NCBI GenBank assembly: GCA_944474755.1
Contig: OX104122.1
Span: 8,085,223 to 8,149,222, forward strand
Length of the DNA: 64,000 nucleotides
Source of the DNA: Limnoperna fortunei
Taxonomy: Eukaryota; Mollusca; Bivalvia; Mytilida; Modiolidae
Direction: 5' to 3'
The position numbers were made by a program, and so were the translations under genes. How positions within the stretch are numbered: position 1 is the stretch's first letter; the number at the start of each line of letters is the position of its first letter. This document shows positions 46,501 to 57,930 of this stretch, piece by piece. The notes under the pieces are model-generated. The model had not been told where the DNA came from. It did not search any database and saw only the letters and a program-made list of their open reading frames with translations.

Positions 46501-47548
46501 CCATGCATACAATTACACCCGCCATGAGACAACAGGAGTAGCGCCGTATTTCCTTATGTTTGGACGTCAGCCTCGACTTCCTATTGATATGGCTTTTGGA
46601 ATCCGAAAGGAGACTAAGCAGCCTACTACCAAGTACATCAAGGATCTGAGGGAGAGACTGACTGAAGCATACCAGTTGGCCGCAGAGTCATCAAAAGAAG
46701 CACAGGCCCGACAGAAAGAAGGATACGACTCCAAAGTTAGAGGGGCAGATGTACAAAAAGGAGACCGTGTACTCGTGAAGAGGGTAGTGTTCGAGGGCCG
46801 CCATAAACTTGCCGATGTATGGGAGGACACACCATACGTGGTTATGGAACAACCAAACCCAGATATCCCTGTATTTTGTGTTGTTCGTGAGGATGGAGAG
46901 GGACGTGTAAAACAGCTTCATCGGAATTTGCTGTTACCTGTAGGATTTATTAGGGAACCACCTACACCGAAACCTCGTCTAAGACCTATTCCAAGACCAA
47001 GAACTAGACAGACGAAACCATTAGTTAGGAGCCGGAAAAACACAGAGGAGTCCGTAGATGATCTTGATGAATCTACAGATGAGTCTGCGGATTACATGCT
47101 GGAAGTTAACACTATTGGCAGTGAAGGATCCCTCACTGAGGAACCAATTGTGGACGAAAACCCAGCATTGGATGTTTCAATTCCTATTGGGGACGCCCAG
47201 TCCGAGGAATTCCGAGGGCAGGAGTTGGACATAGAAGAAACCAGAAGCGCTTCAACCGATATTGAGGATGCTGAACAGGAACTTGCACCTGTCCAGGAAG
47301 AGCCACCTCAGGTACCAGATGCACCGGTTCCACACAGACGATCTGGAAGAGATCGCAAACCACCAAGTTGGATGACTTCCGGACAGTTTGATATGGCAGT
47401 CTTTTCGTCTGATTCTACCAGACCGTCAAATGTTCCAGAATGGAGACAAAGAGCAGAGTTTTTAACTTCTTTGGCTAATACACCTTTATTTTCAGGCTTG
47501 CAGAGAGAAACAGCATTAGCCGTTTTAAATTTAGTAAACCACCACTGA
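43481..47548 (+). CDS. pol: Gypsy Pol: reverse transcriptase, RNase H, integrase
   Basis: This long intact frame copies element RNA and inserts the DNA. After the protease tail (LLLGTNIL), RT spans about residues 250-470, with HSPWASNVVLVRKKNGKLRL, FSTIDMKSGYHQIEI and the FIDDII active site near residue 406. The Ty3-type RNase H lies at about 560-660 (SYASRSLSKSERRYPPHKLE, LTDNNPL). Integrase has an HHCC zinc domain (HDDMGHPGKDR..CGRCIKRK, about 815-860). Its catalytic Asp, Asp and Glu are at CIDFLKL, HSDRGASF and GNGQTERFN (about 880-980), and a GPY/F-like module is near 1090-1150. No chromodomain was seen; the tail is acidic and proline-rich. The true N-terminus is by frameshift from gag, so the start given is only where the frame is open. 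Confidence 0.9.
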   Translation: MTLNVLEDSNYLMKVILRQTFNFHIKLIHSNYNSHVPLLLGTNILQFIMDTLKQHNGNRFLQSSDLTTPWYLTFRAITLREKELIRRNNTLAIIRNTEKTPVIIKPNTTVQILGQTDKEIPYSTTPAMLLSSELQPDWKDLEVEPGLIEYRFKENGHIKVQMSNVTTRTITIPPRAVLCQIQPVIIQHQSKETQNSASSPSVLDQIKILQSDLTDEQLKIGTDLIHSYQDIFAKDDTDIGNTKVKHHIDLLDDKPFKERYRRIPSAMYDEVKDHIRTLLSYGTIRPSHSPWASNVVLVRKKNGKLRLCVDYRKLNQRTKKDSYSLPRVEELLDCLAGSTFFSTIDMKSGYHQIEIFEAHKERTAFTVGPIGFYEYNRMPFGLTNAPASYQRMMEDCLFDLHLKICCIFIDDIIIFGKTYEEHLENLHLVFQRIREANMKLAPDKCSFFKRKVTYVGHVVSAEGVEIDPEKTSKVVDWPKPTSPEDVRRFLGFVGYYRRFIEGFSKISRPLTELMPNPGTKKSKKSKTQKPWQWGPEQEQAFENLKRHLVTAPILAYAVNDQPFELHTHASGISLGAVLYQEQNGEKRVISYASRSLSKSERRYPPHKLEFLALKWAICEKFKEYLYGRQFTVLTDNNPLTYVLTTAKLDATGHRWLADLANYNFEILYRPGKKNGDADALSRIPDTSTDSITRESISIESVGAICDSVLHKEYVEILSFNPESVPSDIEEQHQDENIVDWAAAQANDPQIGPMIRFVKEGKKPTSSEIECTPLIRQFQHLHLKDGILYRDVTIGDEKQSQLVLPTAHIGTVLEALHDDMGHPGKDRTLALLRDRFYWPGMDKAVEEWINQCGRCIKRKTPGNSQKAPLVSITSGFPLEILCIDFLKLERSRGGHELVLVMTDHFTRYAQAVPTKNETARTTAKVLFDHFIVHYGIPRRIHSDRGASFESNVIQELCQLTGMKKSRTTPYHPMGNGQTERFNRTLCGMLGTLEPHKKSNWKEYVAPMVHAYNYTRHETTGVAPYFLMFGRQPRLPIDMAFGIRKETKQPTTKYIKDLRERLTEAYQLAAESSKEAQARQKEGYDSKVRGADVQKGDRVLVKRVVFEGRHKLADVWEDTPYVVMEQPNPDIPVFCVVREDGEGRVKQLHRNLLLPVGFIREPPTPKPRLRPIPRPRTRQTKPLVRSRKNTEESVDDLDESTDESADYMLEVNTIGSEGSLTEEPIVDENPALDVSIPIGDAQSEEFRGQELDIEETRSASTDIEDAEQELAPVQEEPPQVPDAPVPHRRSGRDRKPPSWMTSGQFDMAVFSSDSTRPSNVPEWRQRAEFLTSLANTPLFSGLQRETALAVLNLVNHH

Positions 47549-48855
47549 CAGGAAAATGACGGGACGTCATTTCATGGCTGGGGGGAGTGTGTGGTAGTGC
47601 TAGATTTTTGTATTTTATAGGTATATGTGATTGATAATGTTTTATTATTGTTTTTTTAGCATTTACTGTAATGGACAATATTTCTTTACTGTAACTGTGA
47701 TTTATTTACTAATTCTTATTTACAGAATTTATACTTTCAATTACTTATTGATTTTTACATAGTGAGTTGTTGTCTTCTTAAGGTAGTTGTTCAGGTGTAC
47801 TTTCTAAGGTTCATGGGTCAGTGATTTTCAGGCGGGAAAATTATTAGATCTCTCTTTGTCTTTGGGACTGACAGAAGCCATTTTTTTGATGTCTTGGTTT
47901 TGTTTTATGGTTTTGGAGAAAAGTTTACTTGGAATTGAATTTACTCTATTGTTCAGGTTAGTTTCTTATTTACTAATTTTCCTAACATTTCAAACTCTAA
48001 CTTTTCCTGTATAAATGATATTTATGAAAGTTTTGGAAAGAGTATTAGAATGCATGATTTTCTGCAAAGTGTATGAATGAGTAAAGTAATTAAACTTTAA
48101 ATATTAAATATATTTTAATATTTAACCATCACAGATAAAGTAGTTTAAAACATCATTAATATTAATAAATAATAACTTTATTATACGGTGCGAGTGATAT
48201 TTAACAGTATAAACTTCACTTTGATTAAATAACTGAGTTTTGTTAAATATAGGGGAGATAACTATATTTTTAGCAGCCTTTTTATATAATATGGGTAAAA
48301 CACATATTTATGACAAATATTTCTACTTTAGGAAATATGATGTACTAAGTCACACCAGTTAAAACAGTATAAGTGTAGCCTTCGTACCACATATGAGGTA
48401 GGTTGTGTTATGCTGTTTTGTATTTTTGTGTTTTGTTTGCTTTATTGTATTGTCTGCTTTATTTGTAAAACTAGCAGCATTGTACTTTGTCTGCTTAAAC
48501 TTAGTTTTATTTATTATGATAATATTAATTAATCTTCGCACAGTATATTACCTGTGTAATTTAGTAACTAGATGTGCATATAATGCAAATGCATATCAGT
48601 TGGAACTTTTTCATGGAGAACAAATCATTTTAATTAAAACTGGAAGTAGTATAACACTTTCGATGTTTACATTATATGCTATTTTATTTTGAAACATATA
48701 TTTATAACTTGTTATTGTTATTACAGGGTATTTTCCACTTATACATTTATTGTCAACATTTGAAAATAAAGAACCTAGTGTGGATTTATTTCGTTGTGTT
48801 TTATACGCCAGTGAAACACTACTACATTAGAACCTTCTTTATTTACTATTTTATT
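47549..48855. other. Post-pol sequence, possible 3' LTR, no gene
   Basis: AT-rich DNA follows a purine-rich tract at 47580-47589. TGTGGTAG at 47590 may open the 3' LTR; its end was not identified. A short ORF at 48405-48692 has no recognisable features. Confidence 0.4.
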
Positions 48856-49051
48856 TGTTTAAATGCAGCTGTCAACAATTTGTCATCTGTATCGTGACGT
48901 TCAATTGTATTGGGAAGGAAGTCTTAGGTATGACAGATTGGAGTCGAACACACCCTGCCATCAGTGGGACTTTAACCCGCAACATCAATCTTGCCTGGCA
49001 TATGATCAATAGTAGATAACTATCTACCTTAACCACTCGGACACAGAGGCT
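48856..49051 (-). repeat. tRNA-derived SINE copy
   Basis: In reverse it reads GAGCCTCTGTGTCCGAGTGG, then TTAAGG (A box), and a B-box-like GGGTTAAAGTCCCAC. A second partial copy at 49064-49145 has a clean B box (GGTTCGAGTC on the minus strand). The frame on the minus strand across it is not a gene. Confidence 0.7.
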
Positions 49052-49145
49052 CAATAACAACCCGACCTGGGACCTTCGGTAGGAAAACTCAACGAGACTC
49101 GAACCACCAACCTGAGTGTTGACAGACATGTGATTAATGGTAGAT

Positions 49146-49671
49146 GAATAACTAAGAGTGTTAGTTATTTAGTATCCTGTGTTGGAATTTCCCACCATTT
49201 GCCGAGTTAGAACAGTCAGATTTCCGGTGAAATGAGAACAATAGAATCGGAGCTCTTTCGTTTACAAGGTACAAAAGTTACTGTGTCGCTGTTTATTCTG
49301 TTGCTATGTAAATTAAAAGTTATTTAGAACATTTATTGAAAAACGTTTTCAATCAATATGTATTCGTTTTAATATTTAAGTCAACGTTGCAAAATTTCAA
49401 GCACAACAGATACGTAATATCTTTGTTTTAGTCAATAAACATTAAAAACAGGGGGTGTTTTCGTAAGTGCTGCAAAAAAATGCACCATTCTAAATTTTGT
49501 TGAAAAAAATTCCATGTATTTGTAAAACATTCATCTTTCACTTGTTAATTTTTTGGTTTGTGACGACTTTTTGTTTTCGAGTAAAAAAATTCCAAAGTCG
49601 ATCATTTTTTCTATTGCGGTTCATTCATGTGTGATAAATATCGGCGTGTTCGTATATGTCACAATTATTTA
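49146..49671. other. Non-coding, nothing recognised
   Basis: AT-rich sequence between a SINE fragment and the second MITE copy. The short minus-strand ORF at 49625-49834 runs into the MITE and is a by-product. Confidence 0.4.
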
Positions 49672-50083
49672 TAGTCTCGATCACCCAGACGCATATATAA
49701 TAGCGTCTGGGATCACCTTGTTGTAATTTCGCTACCAATAGGTGGAGACAAAACAATGATTCTATTTTTAGGGCCCTATTTTTAAACCAGGAAAACCATG
49801 CATACTTATAATATGACGTCACATTCAGATTCACTCTTGATTGTGCACAACAATAATATCTGTTTAATTAATTGATAAAGTTATATTTTATAAAAATATT
49901 CAAATGTAAACTTTGTCACAATTTTTTATACACTTCTTGATATGAACGGAAGTAATTTTTTAGGTAATAAAAATATCATCCAATCAAAAATTACGCCCAG
50001 TTTTGGGCGTAATGGTAACGAGTTCAATATAGAAATGAATCCAGACGCACAAATGTAATTAAGCGTCTGGATGATCGAGACTA
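49672..50083. mobile_element. Hairpin-rich MITE, copy 2 (412 bp)
   Basis: It has the same TAGTCTCGATC/GATCGAGACTA ends and the same three hairpins as 13409-13830. It is flanked by AATTATTTA and ATTTATTTA (8 of 9 identical), a 9-bp target duplication. The two copies differ by small indels and scattered substitutions. Confidence 0.85.
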
Positions 50084-50810
50084 ATTTATTTACATCGTAA
50101 CTAAGGCGCGTGTGATTTGGAATTATTTTATTTTGTAGTGTTCAGAAATTTTCTTATTTAACGAGTTCCAATTTGTTGAAAGTGTTCAAATAACTAAATT
50201 GATGGCCAAATAAAGTAGAAATTTAAAATAAAACTAAAAAATGTAAAATTGAACTTCCCACTAAAAACACGGATTTCGTGCCGATACAATTCAGAAGTAT
50301 ACGTTATTGTCATATAGGCATTGAAAAATCTTAAGGTACACTCCAATTGCATCCTCTTCATTTGGTGGAGGAAATTTTATCGTATTAAAGCAACTGTTCC
50401 GTTTAAATATCTTAAATCAAAATTAGTACATATTATTTTATTTGAGGTTAGAACAGCAAGTTAGAATACATGTACGTTTGCATGTATACAGACACTGCGT
50501 GTATCGATTGATCTTTATTGTATATTTTTCTTTGCATTGTATTTTCTCTTCTACTGTTTGAAATTCACCAAAATACATGTTTTGCTCACTCATTATTCAC
50601 ACCGTTTCTAAAACACGACGCGTGTGCTGCAATATTATGGCCATCCAATTCTATAGCAGCCTTATAGTTGATGGACTTTTTATATATCATTTGGGCTTTT
50701 AATCCACCTTAAAATGTTCTAGTTGGGATAAATTCTCGATTAAATCTTAATTACATATGTAATATGTATGTTTTATTTTATCTTTGTTCTGCTATCTGTA
50801 ATATAAAAGA
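50084..50810. other. Non-coding, nothing recognised
   Basis: AT-rich DNA upstream of the Cys-rich reading frames; no promoter motif was convincing. Confidence 0.35.
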
Positions 50811-50814
50811 AATA

Positions 50815-51776
50815 TAGCTTCACAAAAGGAAGAGAACGTTGATCAAAGCACGAATAAAACTTATTCTTCTGCAAATTCTATTGATTTGCGTTCACGTAGA
50901 GGCAGTCAAGGACACATTCATCCTGGAAGACCATGTACTAAATGTGCAAAATGTGGAACAGGCATCACAATCAGATGGTATCACAAGACAAACAAGCCTT
51001 CCAAGTATCTACAGTTTATAAATTCGAAATTCAATTTACTGCCAGATTATTGTCTTTGCAGTGCTTGCCATACATTCTTAGATAAAACATTTAACGGTCC
51101 ACCTCCACTTAAAAAACAAAAGACTGATAACTGTAAATTATGCAACAATACAAGTTCACACACAATTTATGTTTCAAATATCTCTCTGTTTCTTGAAATC
51201 ATGGACGTCAACACTACTGCAAATTCAGAATTTAATGATTCATTGAATATTAACCTTTGTAGCTCTCATTATATGGCGGGAAAACCGCTTCAAAAATAAG
51301 ATAATTGCATGTTGTCAAATGGAAAATTGTAGAGAAAGACTTCGAGATAAGAGGACTTACTACATTCCCGAGTTCGGTTTACTTTCTCAGTATTTAAGGA
51401 AAATGGGGAATCTTGGTTTTCAGAATTAAATGAAGGCGGTCCCATTTGTGGTAAATGCAGATGTATTTTGTTGAAAATTGTTCAAAATATTGATCCTCAG
51501 AAGCAAAATTGCTGTGAGGAATTGAACAGTTCTGCTTCGCACTACCCTATATTGCTTTCTAACACGAAAAGCAGTCAAGAAAGTCCCCTTGAATTAATAG
51601 CAATGACAGAAATGTTTTACTTAGTTTGTAAAGAATTATCACTGGACAATCCACTACTTTTACACAATTTACTCGATAATTTTAAGGAAAACGACAAGAA
51701 ACACTCTCCAACACATGGAACAAAGGAAACCCTTCTCTCGTGTGAAAGCAGGTCTGCCATGTGGTTAAGGTGGTGA
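50815..51776 (+). pseudogene. Decayed Cys-rich gene of unknown family
   Basis: A frame open from about 50815 to 51299 encodes GHIHPGRPCTKCAKCGTGIT, then a basic segment, CLCSACH, and CKLCNN; the spacing of cysteine pairs suggests zinc binding. The sequence continues in a second frame from about 51288 (ACCQMENCRERLRDK) to 51427. A third frame follows (GPICGKCRC, then the 102-residue stretch to 51776). Similar Cys-rich character and lack of GT-AG boundaries at the switches suggest two indels in one former gene. AATAAA follows at 51786. I do not recognise the family; a transposon-borne zinc protein or a host gene copy are both possible. Confidence 0.45.
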
Positions 51777-51779
51777 GGT

Positions 51780-53420
51780 CCTAATAATAAAAAGATATAT
51801 TTTCAAAGAGAACAGAGAGTCTTCTATTTTTGTTAAATATTATTATTTCATTTTATCATTATAAATACATTTATTTATAGCAAAATATAAAAAAACCACC
51901 ATATTTCATATTTAAATTATAAACTACAAATAATTCATAGTGATGCTAGTGACTGGGCATGCTGGTATAGTACACTTCCAGTAGATTCCTTTACCACAGG
52001 TAATTTTTACTCTGAAAAGACAACCAATGGCATTGAATAATAAGTTGTTCCTCCTAGTATGTTGGGTATGTATTTGAAGTTTAACTGTGCCATGATTTAC
52101 TTGATTGGTGCTGAAAGTATTCAGTAGGGTATTTATACCAAGAACCCAGAGCTCATTAATTACTGTTTGGAGAACTCGTATTTCGAAAATGACAGCTGAT
52201 GAATTTAAAGAAAAGGTAACAGTAGTCACTGTTTAGAATTCATTATTTAGCAGCTTAATTGGTATCTATTATAAGAATAGTAATTAATATATTATATTAT
52301 AATTTTACCTATTTTTTCTGTTGCAACAGGAAAATAAACTTTAGTTATACATGTACTAGTCCCATATAGCAATAACTGCACATTTGTATGATTATACCCA
52401 TTTCAATTACAAGAAAAATCAACACCCCTTGTTGTACCCCTTTTTAACCACTAAAACAACACTAACTTGTGTGGTTTTTAAAATGTTGTCATTACAAGAG
52501 CTACATGTAGCACACTGTTAACAATCAATCGAAGTAAAACAATATATTTAATTTGTATCATTGATTAGAAATACATTGACTTAATTAAGCTGTATTTATT
52601 GGTTGAAAAATAAAATTAAACAGTAGCTTCAATTAAAGGTCGGATACCTTAACTTCAAAGATCTTGTTATATAGTATTATGCAAAAGTTCACAAACATAT
52701 AGGGTACCAATGCAGGCATAATAGATGTGTCAAATTATCTGCCTTAAAAATGTCTATAAATATATTATTTCCCCAAAATTAAGTTACCTTTTCCTTTCTA
52801 GCATCTCGCCGTCACTCTTTCACAAAATCACTGCAGGCTTTTTATCCTGTTTAGAACACAAAAACTGAAATAAATCTGAACCTACATGTACAAGTATTAA
52901 TATAAATTTTAAAGTGAAATATGCTACACTCCCCCCCCCCCACCCCTTATGCCTTATGCAGTGTTTTTGCTAACAAATTCCTCATATCTAAGACAAAAAT
53001 ACATATACGCATTAATTCCTCCGTTTCTATAATGTACAATAGTGATTCCAATACAACTGGATACATTATAATTTGTGATATTTTACTTCATGAAATCCAG
53101 TGTAAAATAAATGAAATATGCACATGTTGTCTCACCAATTCTTGCCACACAAAATGTATGTGATGTGTGTACATATTCAAATATAAAACACATTTTTTCT
53201 AACAAGGAAATAATCCTTTGAACAGGAAAAAATGATATTTGTTCAAATAATTTACAGTATAAAAACATTTTTTTAACGATATAAAAATATTAATTTAGAA
53301 ATTTAGAGTACAAATTTGCTTAAAGTGATGACAAATGTTCCTTCAAGCAGTTTTAATTATTTTAATCCGGGGTGTTTAAAAAATTAGGTTCACACTACCG
53401 TTGACCAAAACGGCTTCCCA
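51780..53420. other. Non-coding, nothing recognised
   Basis: Includes a C-run at 52931-52941 and a short plus-strand ORF (52921-53163) without features. Confidence 0.4.
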
Positions 53421-53423
53421 TAC

Positions 53424-53538
53424 CTGAATCATCACAGATTATCGGACGTGAATCGTCTTGCGTTACATTACATTTACACTTGTCTCCCTTAATTACTTGA
53501 CAACCGACACATTTTAGTGCTGCGAATTTTTGCACCAT
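53424..53538 (-). other. Candidate first coding exon, Cys-containing
   Basis: On the minus strand an ATG at 53538 opens MVQKFAALKCVGCQVIKGDK, then CKC and a CDDS end, followed by CAG/GTATGG, a plausible donor. The two C-x-C/C-x2-C pairs resemble a small zinc ribbon start. No second exon was identified downstream, so this is tentative. Confidence 0.25.
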
Positions 53539-53539
53539 T

Positions 53540-54964
53540 TTTAATTTACTTCAAACAAATTTTAATCGAATCTATATATAATTACCCTTGTCCTACTGAA
53601 GATCTGACATGTGACTACATCGGGAACAATGTTTTAATATTTTTCAAAGATCTGGCAACATTTTCCAAAGTTGTTCCTTGACGATGAAAACATGTTTATT
53701 GCAACTTATTTCAGGTCATCTGTAACTTTATACTGCAATGACTCGATGGAGGAAACATGCATGTCTTTGATCATCACGGTATTTGGCAAGCCCGGGTTGA
53801 ATTGTATTACCTTTGTACATGTTTTTTCGTGGCGTCAAAAAGTACGCGTCCATCAGAAAATGGCGGTCGGTCATGGTGACTGGATCTCGTGAATATTTTG
53901 AAGGGAGATAATTCGAAGACACCGCAAATCTGACTGAGAAAAATCATGTCTACGGTATTAGTTATTTATGTTTTCTAACAATTTTCATTGTTTAACGAAG
54001 GCAAGAAGGATCAAAATATTTTCATTCTATCTGATGGAGGGGTACTTTATTTAGAACCCTCCAAACTTCAGCGATGAGGAGCTGCACCAACCATAAAAAT
54101 GATGTCCTTAAAGTTTTAGTGAATCAACTAGATTTTAATTACCTTATACGAAATAACATAATTTTACTTTCGGTGATCTTAGTTTTGCAGTTCTAAATGC
54201 AACGGATGCCAAACGTTCATAGGTTATGGTCTACGTTTAGTCACGTGGTGTAATGACAGGACACATTTTTAAAGATATCTTGTACATGTAGTTCTGTTAG
54301 TAATATCCCGTTTAAACTATTTGTCAATTTTTTGTTTTGCTTTTCAAAATCTGTTAGTATATATAAGATAAATGGTTTAATATTTGTATTATATACTTTT
54401 TTCAGTATGATATCTTATTTAGTTAAAAATTCCTCCCTTGTATGACGGAAGTATTAAAAAGCATTAATTGTGTATTAATTGTTATGAAAAATGATTGATG
54501 AAAATAAGTTACATGATTAATTTGTCGGAACGATTACATACGAAATACCCTCCTTTTTTAGATCTTTATTGTGCATTTTAGTAAATTCTCGTAACCTTGG
54601 TATCTGTGATGACATTTTATTTTTAATAACAAATTTTGATATAGGACGGATTCCTGATGTCTATTCATCAATTCGCTATGCAAAGGTGAATATACATTTT
54701 TAGGGTTTGATAATTACCGTTATCGACCGCATATCAAAGTTAGTAAGTCTTACATGAATAAAACAAGCAAACCCCCCGTCTATCAATGAAAATGTATTAG
54801 CAGCAGACGCAAGATGTTTGTGTAAAACGCGTCCATGAATCAGATCAGAAAAGAGGCCAATATTGGATTGCGCTTGTCCGTATGTGCAGCGTCGAAAAAT
54901 AAAAATATTTGATTCAATTTAACTTTTACCGTTTGCGATTTAACATGACCCGAAAGTAGTTTTG
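53540..54964. other. Non-coding, nothing recognised
   Basis: AT-rich DNA. The overlapping ORFs at 53671-53922 on both strands show no features. Confidence 0.4.
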
Positions 54965-55110
54965 ATACATTTATTGACTTTGATATAGGTTAATACCTGG
55001 TTTTATCCCCTGAAAAAAATATATATCCACCGAGCCAACGGCGAGTGTGGATATTATTTTTGAGGGTTGATAAAACCAAGTATTAACCTATATAAAAGTC
55101 GATGAATGTT
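54965..55110. repeat. Long imperfect hairpin
   Basis: The left arm ATATAGGTTAATACCTGGTT and its continuation pair with the right arm AACCAAGTATTAACCTATAT across about 60 bp each, around a loop near CGAGCCAACGGCGAG. Confidence 0.7.
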
Positions 55111-55610
55111 TTATTATATGACTATTTTTACTTTTACACTGGAAGTCTTTAATAAAAAAGGATAACAATAAAAATTCATTTTAACATAACAACAGAGACT
55201 ATCACATTTTAAATTGAAATATTCACATTTTCCAATTAAAATTTATAGTAATATTAGAGCAATTATGAAAAATTGGCAAAAACAGATCCTGTTTATTGAC
55301 AGTTGTCGAACTTGTGTGCTGCTCGTCAGCCATTTTGAACCAATGTCCACAAAAAGAGTGTTTCAACAGAATGATTTCGATTGGCTGATGTATTTAATTC
55401 AACCAATCAAATTAATACTTGTTTCTCCATTGTTGAATTATATTTTTAACTACTGAAAAGTGATAAATATTCTATTTTTAGCTACTCAAAAGTCAAAACT
55501 TTTATATCAGTCTATTTTTATCTATTTTGAGGTTAACACACTGTCTGCATAATACTTTTCATGATACCCTGGGCCAATCAAAATTAAGATAAATGTTAGT
55601 CATATAATAA
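55111..55610. mobile_element. MITE-like element with TTATTATATGACTA ends
   Basis: TTATTATATGACTA at the left is matched by TTAGTCATATAATAA at 55596-55610. The 500 bp between is non-coding and includes several CCAATCA blocks. It directly abuts the hairpin at 54965-55110, which may be part of the same unit. Confidence 0.5.
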
Positions 55611-56600
55611 TGTAATTTGGCACAAAAAATGAAGATAACAGTTGTTTTGGCGTGGTGAATTAATAAAGATATTATTTGATATAAACAACAGTATATCAGT
55701 CTTAGTATTACTAACAACACCAAATACTAAATTCATTTACCCGTACGATATGCCGTATTGACTACTCATTGATTACTGGAGAGGAGTAAGTTTCCTCCAA
55801 TCTCCATTCTGATGATAAGGCAATAACAAACTAAATTAACTGACTAAATAAAATGGGACTTTTTATTTACGCGTCTGCACTTGCGTTAACTTCTGAATCA
55901 GACTTACTGGTACATCAAGAACTTAATTAGAATTCTAATCACACTTGGATTGTTTTGCTAAAAAAAATGGATAATCAAAGATTTTTTGTTTCTTAAATAT
56001 TTAAAGATAAAAAATATGCAACCTCACAAACTAATAGACAATGATGGTAAACAATTCCCACAATCCCACATAAGCATATATAGCTTTTATATTGTCGGCT
56101 ATTTTATTACTTTACCAATAATTACAATGCATACTTTATTGTTTGTTGTTTTGAATCTTTATTTCAATATACAACTTAGTAACGAATTTCCTTTTCCTTT
56201 ATTTCAAATAAAAAAGAACAGTTGAATACATAGGCATTTCTAAGACCAAATAAAGGACATGGCTTAACTAGGAATCACACAAAAGGAAACCATACTGTGA
56301 TACAAAAGATATTATTTGTTAGTAATTTGGCAAATGTATGGATTTTTTGCTAACCACGATGGCGATTTTGCAGGGAGCGATTTCGGAAAATGGGTCGATT
56401 TTGGAAAAGATTGTGTGGGGCGGGGAGTTTTTGGCATAAGTGGGGGTGGAGTTTACAAGGGGGATTTTACAGTTGGCGATTTGAATTGAATTCACGAATA
56501 TATGTATTGAAATACTTAAATATTCTGTTGTTTTAGTTTTAACATTTTAATAGAATTTTGTAAAACCTGTTAGATAACATAGTAAGATTTTGAAAGTTCA
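55611..56600. other. Non-coding, nothing recognised
   Basis: A short ORF at 55986-56225 is hydrophobic but low-complexity; I do not support it as a gene. Confidence 0.35.
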
Positions 56601-56605
56601 TTTGT

Positions 56606-56930
56606 ACCTGACCAGTGTGGACCTTACCGAGTACGGCCTAACCGGTGTGGACTGACCGGTGTGTGCCTGATCTGTTTGAACCTGACCGGTGTGAACGGTG
56701 AGGACTTGACCGGTGTCGATGTGACCATTGTAGACCTTGACTGTGTGGACCTGACCAGGTGGGGTCATGAACGGTGTGAACCTGACACGTGTGGACCTGA
56801 TCGGTGTGAACCTGACCGGATGTGGACCTGACAGTTGTGGAACTCACCGGTGTGGACCCGACCGGGTGTGAACCTGACCAGTTTTCTCCTGACCAGGTGT
56901 GCACCTGACAGGTGTGGACCTCTTTTGCAG
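56606..56930. repeat. GC-richer minisatellite, ~16-bp unit
   Basis: GTGTGGACCTGACCGG and variants recur about 20 times, with many ACCGGT palindromes. The repetitive minus-strand frame (56638-56979) reflects the repeat. Confidence 0.8.
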
Positions 56931-56999
56931 TTCCAATAACCGCTTCGTAAAGGCGTACACATATACAGTAACAGTTCATTTTGGGATTTGCAATATATC

Positions 57000-57930
57000 G
57001 AATCTGTTCATCTTGATATCAAATATAAGGGGGGAGGCTTAAGAGGGTCCATTAACATTTTATTTTCCCAAAACAGATAACAATGCATTTTAAAGAATGA
57101 TAACAGATAACAGCAATTTACATGAGAAAAAAGACAACAGCGAGTTGAAAAAAGGAAAAAAAAAGGTTAACAGCAGAAGGATGCCTTAAAATTGGTGTTT
57201 CCGTAGTAACTGGTGTGTAGTCTAATATATAATCCCCCCTTAATAAGAAGACTAAATGACATTTAAAAAATGGTGAATAAAATAAATTAACAGATAACAA
57301 AGAACAAATCTTCTGTAAAACAGGTAACAACAAACGGGTTTTTTTAATTTTAACTGTAACAGTTAACAACAGTGTAAATCTTGAAAAAAAAACAGGTAAC
57401 AGCTTATGATTGAATAACAGATAACAGTTGCTTTATTTAAAAAATAAATAGTTTACAGACGTGTAAAAATGCCCACAAAACACGATAACAGAAAAGATCT
57501 TGAGACCCCCCCCTCCCCGGCCAAAAATTACAGAACCTTATATAACATGTCATTAGTTGCAAGAACGTAAATACAGAACAAAATGGTTATATTGTGCAGA
57601 TTTCTTAACCGCTTTCAAAATTTATACCTAAACATTTAAAAAAATTATAATTGAGTTTAGGAAAATAAAAACTGTGATTGTTATCGCCACATACACGGAC
57701 GGAAATATGTTTCCGTTTAACAAATCTGACATCCTGTTAAATATCAAGTACCATTATGACTAACTATAATACATTTCATATGTTTTACAGCAGATTGATA
57801 TAAAGCATAACGTTGTATAGCTCGTTCCTGAATATTAATATATTATAGACTTACTGATATCTCAGAGAACAGCATCGTCTTTTCTTTATTTTAAGAACAT
57901 TAAAAACGTACTACCAGCATACAAACCAAG
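57000..57930. other. Non-coding, with purine-rich AACAGATAACA repeats
   Basis: Between 57065 and 57490 the motif AACAGATAACAG, or a variant, recurs irregularly. A C-run lies at 57507-57516. No gene was recognised. Confidence 0.45.

Larger units (their letters stand above)
40000..48300 (+). mobile_element. Ty3/Gypsy LTR retrotransposon, nearly intact internal region; outer limits unsure
   Basis: Gag, protease, RT, RNase H and integrase occur in Ty3/Gypsy order between 42173 and 47548. A purine-rich run (GGGGGGAGTG, about 47580-47589) lies after the last stop and could be the plus-strand primer, with a possible 3' LTR starting TGTGGTAG at 47590. I could not find a matching 5' LTR in the 2.1 kb upstream, nor a tRNA primer site. 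Start and end are therefore only approximate. Confidence 0.7.

Noticed and set aside
48856..49051. True tRNA-Ser/Leu gene
   Set aside because: A- and B-box-like motifs exist, but no cloverleaf forms and the body continues into a SINE.
56638..56979. Ser/Thr/Gly-rich repetitive protein on the minus strand
   Set aside because: It is entirely a translation of the ~16-bp minisatellite.
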